A stretch of 64,000 nucleotides of DNA. Source: an uncultured Lachnospiraceae bacterium. Lineage in GTDB: Bacteria; Bacillota; Clostridia; Lachnospirales; Lachnospiraceae. Where the stretch lies: positions 1 to 64,000 of the forward strand of contig CAMWXE010000012.1 of NCBI GenBank assembly GCA_947178145.1. The letters run 5' to 3'. Position 1 is the first letter of the stretch. Each line of letters begins with the position of its first letter. Position numbers and translations under genes: made by a program. Of the stretch, positions 55,752 to 63,091 are shown piece by piece. The notes under the pieces were generated by a model, which worked only from the letters and a program-made list of their open reading frames with translations, did not search any database and had not been told where the DNA came from.

Positions 55752-55784
55752 GGAAAGGCATATCATAGAATGATGTGCCTTTCC
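55752..55784 (+). terminator. Strong 15-bp hairpin after the tube genes
   Basis: GGAAAGGCATATCAT (55752-55766) pairs with ATGATGTGCCTTTCC (55770-55784), one G-U, across an AGA loop. Only TT follows, so it is likely a partial terminator or 3'-end stabiliser that lets sheath and tube mRNA exceed that of the downstream genes. Confidence 0.6.
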
Positions 55785-55879
55785 TTAAAATTAGGATATG
55801 TGGTTTATGTCCATCCAAAGTGCTTCCAGAAGCTGAAAACATTTTGGACAGCCATAAATACAGGAAGGGCGGTGGAGAA

Positions 55880-56320
55880 ATGACAGATTGGTACAGTGTC
55901 CTGCAGGTTTCCAGACAGGCATCTGAGGGTGAAATCAAGTCTGCATACCGGAAAATGGCAAAAAAATACCATCCAGATGCGCACCCTGGAGACAAAAATT
56001 GTGAGGCACGGTTCAAGGAAATAACCGAGGCATATACAATTCTCTCTGATGCGAAGAAGCGCCGCAAATATGACGAGGAGCTAAGTGGACAATCCCCAAA
56101 AGAGCCATATAAGAAACCAAAGGACAGAAACAGGACAGATGAGGGCACAGGAAAAGTAGATTTTGAGGACTTGTCCAAAAACTTTGAGTCTTTCTTTGGC
56201 TTTAATCCGAGAACCAAGGAAATAGTAAACGAGAAAAAATTAAATCCCAACAGAAATACAGGAAACCCATTAGACACAACAAAGCTTTTCGAAGCTTTTA
56301 TGGGGAACATGAAGAGGTAA
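55880..56320 (+). CDS. Short J-domain protein
   Basis: 146 residues. Residues 1-65 are a J domain with the [13 protein letters not shown] motif and the [20 protein letters not shown] opening; the rest is charged and ends [14 protein letters not shown]. It has no zinc-finger or C-terminal DnaJ domain. The ATG 55880 has GGTGGAG before it. J proteins recruit DnaK; in this operon it may help assemble or disassemble the sheath. Confidence 0.88.
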   Translation: MTDWYSVLQVSRQASEGEIKSAYRKMAKKYHPDAHPGDKNCEARFKEITEAYTILSDAKKRRKYDEELSGQSPKEPYKKPKDRNRTDEGTGKVDFEDLSKNFESFFGFNPRTKEIVNEKKLNPNRNTGNPLDTTKLFEAFMGNMKR

Positions 56321-56854
56321 ATGAGCTGTATGGAAAGAAAGCTAAATTATGCGGCAGCCCTGCTGTGTGTGATCATCGCAGGACTGCTCTGTTATCAAAT
56401 GGGGCTGCGTGCGGGCTGGCCATGGGCGGCGGCAGCCGTGATCATAGGGATTCTCCATATGATCATTCCTGGTCCATCAGGACAGAAAGAGAGAAGTACA
56501 CAGTCCGTCCCATTGAGGACGCCTACGGAGCTGGAGCTTCTGAATGAGGAGGGAGGATCTCTCGCTTCGTGGAATATTTATGGAAAGAATGGAATTGTAA
56601 TCGGGCGGGATGTTGGAGAAAATCAGGTGACAGTCAATCTCGACCACACAGAGTACGCCAGTATGATTGATGTGGAACATGCCGTATTAAATTATTCGAA
56701 GGATACATGGTATGTGGAGGATATCTCTTCAAAAAACGGGGTCAGCGTACAGAAGAGTGACGGAAGGAAATACAAGCTCACTTATGGGAAGCCGTGTCGG
56801 ATTGAGCAGGGAGACATTATCTTCATTGGTCTGGCAAGACTAAAGCTTCGGTGA
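56321..56854 (+). CDS. Membrane FHA-domain protein, divergent
   Basis: About 177 residues. Two membrane segments (LNYAAALLCVIIAGLLCYQ and WPWAAAAVIIGILHMI) are followed by an FHA domain with IGRD and DISSKNGV, but the usual Ser-Arg before the conserved His is DVEH, so phosphothreonine binding may be weak or lost. It starts right after the J-protein stop (ATG 56321; 56330 is an alternative). FHA proteins act downstream of Ser/Thr kinases in type VI regulation. Confidence 0.75.
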   Translation: MSCMERKLNYAAALLCVIIAGLLCYQMGLRAGWPWAAAAVIIGILHMIIPGPSGQKERSTQSVPLRTPTELELLNEEGGSLASWNIYGKNGIVIGRDVGENQVTVNLDHTEYASMIDVEHAVLNYSKDTWYVEDISSKNGVSVQKSDGRKYKLTYGKPCRIEQGDIIFIGLARLKLR

Positions 56855-56893
56855 GTAGTTTTAGAAAAATATAGCAATGTGTAGGAGGCAACA

Positions 56894-57397
56894 ATGGGAG
56901 AATCAAATTTAATCCGCTGTCAAAACGGACATATGTTCAGCAAGAAGCGATACGGGACAGTGTGTCCCTATTGCAACATAGAGACACAGACGCAGGAAAA
57001 GAAGGAGACAGAGAAGCCGGAAGTTGATATCGAGGAGGAACTCTTTAAGGAGGATATCAAGCCAGTATGCGGGTGGATTGTGTGTATCTCGGGACCGCGG
57101 CAGGGAAAGGATTACAAAGTCGTATCCGGCAAAAACTTTGTCGGAAGGGCGGACGATATGGACATCCAGATTCTGGGGGATAACGAGATCTCGCGCCGGA
57201 ATCACGCAGTGATCGTCTTTGACACCAAGAAGAAAGAGACCGTTTTACTGCCAGGGGATTCCAACGGACTGGTATACCTGAATGAGAGTGCAGTGTATGT
57301 GCCCACGCCGCTGAATCCTTACGACAAGATTGAACTCGGAAAGTCTGTATTTGTATTCATACCATTCTGCGGGAATAACTTTATGTGGGAAGCGTGA
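56894..57397 (+). CDS. FHA-domain protein with N-terminal zinc ribbon
   Basis: 167 residues. The first 35 form a CxxGH ... CPYC zinc ribbon (RCQNGHMFSKKRYG), then an acidic helix, then a full FHA domain with VGRADD, SRRNHAVI and SNGLVYLN, so phosphopeptide binding looks intact. GGAGG precedes the ATG. Likely the reader partner of the PP2C protein downstream. Confidence 0.85.
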   Translation: MGESNLIRCQNGHMFSKKRYGTVCPYCNIETQTQEKKETEKPEVDIEEELFKEDIKPVCGWIVCISGPRQGKDYKVVSGKNFVGRADDMDIQILGDNEISRRNHAVIVFDTKKKETVLLPGDSNGLVYLNESAVYVPTPLNPYDKIELGKSVFVFIPFCGNNFMWEA

Positions 57398-57415
57398 AGA
57401 AACGACGGAGGTAGG

Positions 57416-58255
57416 ATGCAGATGGACAATTGTACTCTGGTGATATGGCTATTGGTTGCGTGTGTTCTGCTATTAGACACAATCGCATTGTATACTCGAT
57501 ATCCATCCAAGAAAAAAGAAGGCCCTATGATTGGTAAAAGTATGACAATCGGTGGGCGGGAAGTGCAGGAGGACCAGATTGGTGACATGGAAACGGCAGC
57601 CGGCGTAATGGCTGTGCTTGCAGATGGTGCAGGGAAGGCTTATGGAGGGCGGATTGCCAGCCGGACTGCAGTCAATACCTGTCTGGATATTTTCAGCGAT
57701 TACAATGCTTTTTACAATCCACAGTATTTCTTCAGAAAGGCATTTCACTGCGCGAATAAGGAGATTCTAAAGGTGCTGGGCGATGAAAGCCGGGGGTCTG
57801 CCAGTATGGGGTGCGTGATGGTCCGGGCAGGATATTTATACTATGCGCTTGTGGGAAATGTAAAGGTATGTGTGTACCGCGAAGGAAATCTTGTGCCAAT
57901 ATCCTCAGGACATACAGTTGCCGTCCTGGCAGAACAGAAGTTCCATGAGGGAACCATTTCGCGGGAGGATGCGCTGACGCTTCTGAATAATAAGAGATTA
58001 TACAATTATCTGGGTCAGGATGGGTTTAGGGATATAGAATTGTTTGATGCACCCGTCAGAATGAAACAGGGTGATATTGCCGTGCTGATGAGCGACGGCG
58101 TTTATGAGCTTTTGGGGACGAGAGAGATCGAGGCAGTTCTGGGGAAAAAGGCAGACTGCCAGCAGAAAGCCTATGACATTATAGAGTTGGTTAACCAGGC
58201 TCCGGGAGAAGACAAGGATAATGCCAGTATTATTCTGCTGGAATGGAGGGCATAG
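57416..58255 (+). CDS. PP2C-family Ser/Thr phosphatase, membrane-anchored
   Basis: 279 residues. An N-terminal membrane segment (CTLVIWLLVACVLLLDTIAL) leads to a PP2C domain with metal residues in ADGAGKAYGG (Asp near 70), MSDGVYELL (Asp 227) and DKDNASIILL (Asp 268). It would remove phosphates from Ser/Thr in the same pathway as the FHA proteins, like PppA in type VI regulation. No kinase gene is in the window. Confidence 0.88.
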   Translation: MQMDNCTLVIWLLVACVLLLDTIALYTRYPSKKKEGPMIGKSMTIGGREVQEDQIGDMETAAGVMAVLADGAGKAYGGRIASRTAVNTCLDIFSDYNAFYNPQYFFRKAFHCANKEILKVLGDESRGSASMGCVMVRAGYLYYALVGNVKVCVYREGNLVPISSGHTVAVLAEQKFHEGTISREDALTLLNNKRLYNYLGQDGFRDIELFDAPVRMKQGDIAVLMSDGVYELLGTREIEAVLGKKADCQQKAYDIIELVNQAPGEDKDNASIILLEWRA

Positions 58256-60159
58256 ACAGGCATATGAGAAAACAAAATTCAGAATTTAAGACAGCCTTTA
58301 CTTCGGAGGCGGACTGTGACCTGAAAAATACAGATTATTTTGGATTTGTAGAGCTGGATGATTATGCCTGTTATGTTGTTGCGGATGGGATCGATGATCA
58401 GATGGATGCGGTCAGTGCGAAGCTGGCAGTGGCAGCTGCAATCAGTGCTTTTTCAGAAGCGCCTTCCATGGGAAAACGCACCATGCGGGCTTGTCTGAAT
58501 GCGGCAAACCAGGCACTGATCCGGGAGACAGGGAGTAAGAAAAAACTGAAGGCTTCGGTCATGATTGTAGTGACTAATTATATGAAGTTCCGCTATGGAC
58601 AGGCAGGAAATGTCAGGCTGAGACTGTATCGAAATGGATTTGTCAAGTACCAGTCAACGGACCAATCGCTCACATTGGATTTGGTCAAAGAGGAGAAGGT
58701 GGAACCGGACAAGGTCTCAATCCATGAGGAGAGAAACAATCTGTATGCTTTTCTGGGCCAGGAAAAGGAATTTCATCCATATATATCCAAGAAAATGAAA
58801 CTGGCAAATACAGATGCAATTGCTCTGTATACGCGGGGAATATGGGAGAATATAGACGAAGGGGAGCTGAGTGATGTCTACGCCGAGGCATCCAATGAGC
58901 CGCAGGAGCTGGTGGACAATGTGGAGGAGCTGCTTCTGTCCAGACAGCCTGAGGACTTAGGCAAGTACACCTTTGTGACTTTATTTGTCAACAAGGTATT
59001 CACAGATCCCAATAAGAAGCGGAGAATCCGCCGCGTGATTATGATTATCGCAGTTGTGCTGGTCATTGCGGTAGTTGTGGCAGTCGTGCTGACTATCCTG
59101 CATAACCGGCGTGTCAGGAAGCGGGAACAGATGGAGCAGAATTATCTGGACACGATAGAGTACATCCAGATTGACAACTATACACGGGCACAGGAATGCT
59201 GTGATCAGGCTTTGCAGCTGGCTGAAAGTCTAAGGAACCGTGCCATGGTAAAAGAGATTGGAGATTATAAGAAGCTCATAGAGTCTGTGCTGATGGCGCA
59301 GGAGCATATGGATGGACAGCGGTATGTAGAGGCTCAGAAGGCATACAGGGAAGCAGCTGCCCGTTCTGTCTATGTGGACAATATAGGACTTGATTACATT
59401 AACGACAGACTCGCATTGACAGCAGATTACATATCTGTCTATGACCTGATCAATCTGGGAGATATATTAGCGCTGAACCTCCAATATGATAAAGCGGAAG
59501 AAAAATACCTAGAGGCAAAGGCAGCCGCCGGAAAGATTTATTTCGATGACGGCAGGAAATCTGCGATGGAGGCGCTCGAAAAGCTTTACGAGGACCAGAA
59601 AGCTGAGAAGGAGGCGGAGGAGGCAGACCGTAAGGAGCAGCAGAGCCAGCAGGAGTCCGGCGCCAATTATGTGACGCAGGGTGACGTGGCATTTGCGCAG
59701 GGCGACTATGAGGGTGCAAGGGTGTATTACCTCTCAGCGCAGCAGCTCTACAGTGATATGGGAGACCAGACACAGCAGATGGCCGTGGAGGAAAAGCTGC
59801 AGACGACAGAGGAGAAATTAGAGGAAAAAGAGCTGCTTAAAGAAGAGGCAGAAGGGTATGTGCAGGAGGCTGAGACAGCTGCAGAAGCGAAAGAATATAC
59901 CACTGCCAAGAAATATTACCTCTTAGCGAAGGATGTCTATGCTTCTCTCAAAATGGATGACAAAGTGGAAGAGATGACCCGAAAGATGGAACGGCTGGAT
60001 ATCAAGATTGATGAACAGGAAACGGCAGCAGAGGACGATAGTGCTGATGTACCGGCAGAGGACAGCGACAGTGTATCGAACGTAGATAGTACCGAGATAC
60101 CGACAGATACCAGTGATGAAACATCGGAGGAGCTGAGCTCTGTAATGGTCTCAGAATAG
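58243..60159 (+). CDS. PP2C-like pseudophosphatase fused to membrane segment and TPRs
   Basis: 638 residues. The first 250 align with PP2C (VVADGIDDQMDAVSAKLA), but the two late metal-site motifs are lost: SDG is TRG (Arg198) and DN is KY (Lys241). A membrane segment (residues 265-286) separates this cytoplasmic pseudophosphatase from an outside TPR-like region with TQGDVAFAQGDYEGARVYY repeats and an acidic tail. It overlaps the active PP2C by 13 bases. It may sense an outside signal and control the phosphatase or FHA proteins; that is inference. Confidence 0.85.
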   Translation: MEGIDRHMRKQNSEFKTAFTSEADCDLKNTDYFGFVELDDYACYVVADGIDDQMDAVSAKLAVAAAISAFSEAPSMGKRTMRACLNAANQALIRETGSKKKLKASVMIVVTNYMKFRYGQAGNVRLRLYRNGFVKYQSTDQSLTLDLVKEEKVEPDKVSIHEERNNLYAFLGQEKEFHPYISKKMKLANTDAIALYTRGIWENIDEGELSDVYAEASNEPQELVDNVEELLLSRQPEDLGKYTFVTLFVNKVFTDPNKKRRIRRVIMIIAVVLVIAVVVAVVLTILHNRRVRKREQMEQNYLDTIEYIQIDNYTRAQECCDQALQLAESLRNRAMVKEIGDYKKLIESVLMAQEHMDGQRYVEAQKAYREAAARSVYVDNIGLDYINDRLALTADYISVYDLINLGDILALNLQYDKAEEKYLEAKAAAGKIYFDDGRKSAMEALEKLYEDQKAEKEAEEADRKEQQSQQESGANYVTQGDVAFAQGDYEGARVYYLSAQQLYSDMGDQTQQMAVEEKLQTTEEKLEEKELLKEEAEGYVQEAETAAEAKEYTTAKKYYLLAKDVYASLKMDDKVEEMTRKMERLDIKIDEQETAAEDDSADVPAEDSDSVSNVDSTEIPTDTSDETSEELSSVMVSE

Positions 60160-60254
60160 TGAAAAGAGCGGAAGAATCAAAGAATGTGAATCAGGGCAGA
60201 TTTATTGGCACGGAAGAAGGAAAATGTATCATTACAGGATATCAAGAAGAATAG
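60159..60254 (+). CDS. Possible 31-codon gene or remnant
   Basis: A GTG overlaps the TAG stop of the preceding gene and opens a frame with KRAEESKNVNQGRFIG and EEGKCIITGYQEE. The codon composition resembles neighbouring genes, but there is no good ribosome site. It may be a small coupled gene, a remnant or chance. The remaining 50 bases before the next gene hold only its ribosome site. Confidence 0.25.
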   Translation: MKRAEESKNVNQGRFIGTEEGKCIITGYQEE

Positions 60255-60306
60255 GATTGTTGTCTTACGTGTGCCAAATACAATAGGCATATAGACAGGA
60301 GCCGGG

Positions 60307-60879
60307 ATGAGTTATGCAGATGAGAAAATGATAAAGGCAATGAATGCCCACAAAGAGGGAATCCAGGGCAGCATTGAGGAGGGCATCTCCATCAGGGAGG
60401 AGCTTTACACGTTTGAGGAAACGCAGCTGTTTGATGGCAGGATGCAGGTCATGCTTCCCCAGTCTTTCAAGGACATGCCGGATGGGCTTGCAAAATTAAA
60501 ATATCCCATGGAGCAGCGTCCTCAGGTGATTAGGACAAATGAGGGGACGGACATTAATTTCACATTCAGCCTGCTGGATCAGCCGTTGGAGAACAGCCAG
60601 GTGAAGCTGCTGGGGGATACACTGAAAAAGGCGCTCCGCAGGGCAAGGCCAGACATGAGGTTCATGGAGGACGGACTTCGGGAGACCAAGGGGCACACGA
60701 CAGGCTGGTTTGAGTTTATCAGTAATGGTATTGACGGGAAACTGTACAACATCATGTATTTCACCCCGGTAAGCGGCAGACTGATGCAGGGAATATTTAA
60801 TTGTCCTGTAAAGGATGCACAGAACTGGAAACCGGTCATCCTGCAGGTGATGGATACCATTAAGGAGGGCGGACAATGA
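60307..60879 (+). CDS. Possible DcrB/Eag-fold chaperone
   Basis: 190 residues, no membrane segment. The pattern QVMLPQSFKDMPDGLAK then NFTFSLLDQPLENSQVKLLG, then TGWFEFISNGIDGKLYNIMY resembles the DcrB/DUF1795 fold, used by Eag chaperones that hold membrane-inserting parts of type VI effectors. Similarity is by pattern only. Location next to the VgrG-type spike and a Gly/Ala-rich effector candidate fits. AGGAG is five bases before the ATG and the end overlaps the spike start. Confidence 0.5.
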   Translation: MSYADEKMIKAMNAHKEGIQGSIEEGISIREELYTFEETQLFDGRMQVMLPQSFKDMPDGLAKLKYPMEQRPQVIRTNEGTDINFTFSLLDQPLENSQVKLLGDTLKKALRRARPDMRFMEDGLRETKGHTTGWFEFISNGIDGKLYNIMYFTPVSGRLMQGIFNCPVKDAQNWKPVILQVMDTIKEGGQ

Positions 60880-62288
60880 AGGAACGCTGGATAGGATTGT
60901 CTATTGTAGAATTTGTCTCCATACAGGAGATACAGATCCATAAGAAAATAAATGAGCATGGAAGGGCTGAAATCAGGGGGATTATTCATACCGAAAATGA
61001 GGAAAAACTTTTTAAGAGGGCAGAAACCGGCTGTGCATCCCTGTTTATAACAGATGAGGCCGGTGAACAAAGGAATCTGTTTTCCGGGATCATAGATACT
61101 ATGGAAGTGGAAAAACTGGGGGAAGTAAAGAGTGCCAGGATCGTCCTGACAGGCGCCACAAGGCTGATGGACTGCATACCCTGTACCCGCACTTTTCAGA
61201 ATGAGGCGATGCCTTATAAAAATCTGCTGGGCATCATCAATTCAGAAAACGGACAGGTGATGTTCCTGCAGAACTGCGGACAGGGCAGGACAACAAAAAA
61301 ATTAATCGTGCAGTATAGGGAGACGGACTGGGAATTCGCCATCAGGCTTGCATCGCATTTCAACCAGCCGCTTATACCAAACTACGAGGCTGAAGGGATA
61401 CGATATTCGTTTGGGTTGTGTGAAGCTTCCCCTGAAAAAAGAATAAAAGCTATCAGTTATTCTGTGGGGAATGCAAGGGAGGAATATCTGAACAAAAACC
61501 GGAACGGGGTTCCAGGGATCCTGCCGGATGACTTTGCATTTTATCTTGTCAAAAGCCGCGACTGTCTGGAACTGGGAGAAAAGATTTCGTTTCTTGGGCA
61601 GGTGTTATATATATATGAAGTGGAAAGCAGACTGGAGGGGGAGGAGCTGATACATGCCTATATCCTGCGCAGGGCAGGCGGTTTCAGGACAGCATACAGT
61701 TACAATGACAGGATTGTCGGTGCGTCCCTGGATGCGTCCGTGACAGATACCAGAAATGACACGGTAAAGATATCTGTAAACGTGGACCAGGGACGGAAAG
61801 GAACCGGGGCAAAGTGGTTTCCTTATTCGACAGTATACTCCTCACCCGATGGCACGGGCTGGTACTGTATGCCAGAGAAAGATGACAGGGTCAGGCTGTA
61901 TTTTCCCAGCGAGCGCGAGGAAGAGGCATATGTCATCAGCGCCATAAACTACGGGAACACAGGCGGTGAAGGAAAGAGTAATGCGCCGAGGAGCGACCCT
62001 GACCGGAAATCCATTTCCAACAGACAGGGCAAACAGATTGAGCTTACGCCCACAACGATCACCATGACAAACAATAACGGTATGTCCATATGTTTGGATG
62101 ATGACAAGGGAATAGAGATCAAATGCAATAAAAACGTTGAGATCACTGCAAATGGAAACCTGACAGTGAAAAGCGACACCGGGCTTGATATACAGGCTGC
62201 GGACTACATAGAGCTGGTACAGGGGGACAGCAAGCTTACCCTACGGGATGAATTAGAGATAAAGGGGACAAAATTCAATGTGCAGTAG
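60876..62288 (+). CDS. VgrG/gp27-gp5-type spike protein
   Basis: 470 residues. The N-terminal 250 resemble gp27/late-control-D domains (EIQIHKKINEHGRAEIRGII, YRETDWEFAIRLASHFNQP). The middle has an OB-like gp5 segment (GAKWFPYSTVYSSPDGTGWY, KDDRVRLYFPSEREEEAYV). The C-terminal 100 residues form a beta-helix-like needle (NKNVEITANGNLTVKSDT). The overall form matches a type VI or phage spike without an effector extension. ATG overlaps the upstream stop by four bases. Confidence 0.85.
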   Translation: MKERWIGLSIVEFVSIQEIQIHKKINEHGRAEIRGIIHTENEEKLFKRAETGCASLFITDEAGEQRNLFSGIIDTMEVEKLGEVKSARIVLTGATRLMDCIPCTRTFQNEAMPYKNLLGIINSENGQVMFLQNCGQGRTTKKLIVQYRETDWEFAIRLASHFNQPLIPNYEAEGIRYSFGLCEASPEKRIKAISYSVGNAREEYLNKNRNGVPGILPDDFAFYLVKSRDCLELGEKISFLGQVLYIYEVESRLEGEELIHAYILRRAGGFRTAYSYNDRIVGASLDASVTDTRNDTVKISVNVDQGRKGTGAKWFPYSTVYSSPDGTGWYCMPEKDDRVRLYFPSEREEEAYVISAINYGNTGGEGKSNAPRSDPDRKSISNRQGKQIELTPTTITMTNNNGMSICLDDDKGIEIKCNKNVEITANGNLTVKSDTGLDIQAADYIELVQGDSKLTLRDELEIKGTKFNVQ

Positions 62289-62300
62289 CGGAGGAAAGAG

Positions 62301-62900
62301 ATGGACAACAGAGAACAGCTGACTGGATTTGCAAAGGGATTCATGGCGCCGAGACTGGAAAGAAACATAAAAGACCTGCAGCAGACGATTGACCGGGAAG
62401 GCGCAGGGATAAAAAGAGACCTGCTGTCATGTATGGACAGTCTTTTTAAAATGTGCATTCACCAGCAGAAAGCGGACAAGCAGCCTGTAAGATATATTCA
62501 TTTCTTTTATCTGAGGCTGTCAGTGCTCATACAGCAGTATGACATACAGGTCAATGTATTTTCAGAGCGATCTTATATGGATGATGTAGAAACCATGACG
62601 CTCTGGAAACCGCGTTTTATTATGAAATATTATGAGGAGGATATGGAAGCGGTCAGACAGGAAGCGGGGAAACAGATCATACGCTTTGGATATCCGCAGC
62701 TCATGGAACTGCGGGAGAGGAGCTTTGCCATCTATGCCATGCTCACAGGACAATACCTCATGAGTGTGGCAGGAGATATAGCAGGCCTTGATTCCTTCCG
62801 TCAGATGAAGAAGAAAGATGACATACAGATCGTGTATGGAGGATACATGGATAAAGGAATACAGATCTGGCCCCTGGCAGCACGGGAGGAGAAGCAGTGA
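62301..62900 (+). CDS. Unknown protein next to the spike gene
   Basis: 199 residues, mostly helical, no membrane segment (YIHFFYLRLSVLIQQYDIQV; MTLWKPRFIMKYYEEDMEAVRQ). I do not recognise it. The position 12 bases after the spike gene and before a terminator suggests a structural or adaptor role in spike assembly. Confidence 0.7.
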   Translation: MDNREQLTGFAKGFMAPRLERNIKDLQQTIDREGAGIKRDLLSCMDSLFKMCIHQQKADKQPVRYIHFFYLRLSVLIQQYDIQVNVFSERSYMDDVETMTLWKPRFIMKYYEEDMEAVRQEAGKQIIRFGYPQLMELRERSFAIYAMLTGQYLMSVAGDIAGLDSFRQMKKKDDIQIVYGGYMDKGIQIWPLAAREEKQ

Positions 62901-62923
62901 GGTACCGGGAGATATTCATGGTT

Positions 62924-62947
62924 AAAACCGGGGACAGCCCGGTTTTT
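62924..62947 (+). terminator. Intrinsic terminator before the effector candidate
   Basis: AAAACCGGG pairs perfectly with CCCGGTTTT around GACAG, then one more T. It ends the structural transcript 24 bases after the unknown gene, so the effector candidate may need its own promoter; none is convincing (TATAAA at 62994 lacks a clear -35). Confidence 0.8.
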
Positions 62948-62969
62948 ATCAACTTTGTGACAGAAATAA

Positions 62970-63077
62970 TTAAAAAGTGTTCCTGGCTATGGGTATAAAA
63001 GGGATAGGGATAATGCAAAGGCTGCGGCCGCAGAAACAATCGATGTGCTGAACCTGTTAAGGGATACTGAAAGATAA
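62970..63077 (+). pseudogene. Coding-like remnant without a start
   Basis: A frame open from 62970 to the stop at 63075 reads SVPGYGYKRDRDNAK then AAAETIDVLNLLRDTER. It has no start codon and a stop just upstream. It may be the tail of a gene disrupted near the effector, a common result of effector exchange. Confidence 0.35.
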
Positions 63078-63091
63078 GGTGAGAAATAAGT

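Noticed and set aside
62918-62998. 26-codon frame after the unknown spike-adjacent gene
   Set aside because: It runs through the perfect terminator hairpin and has no protein-like features.
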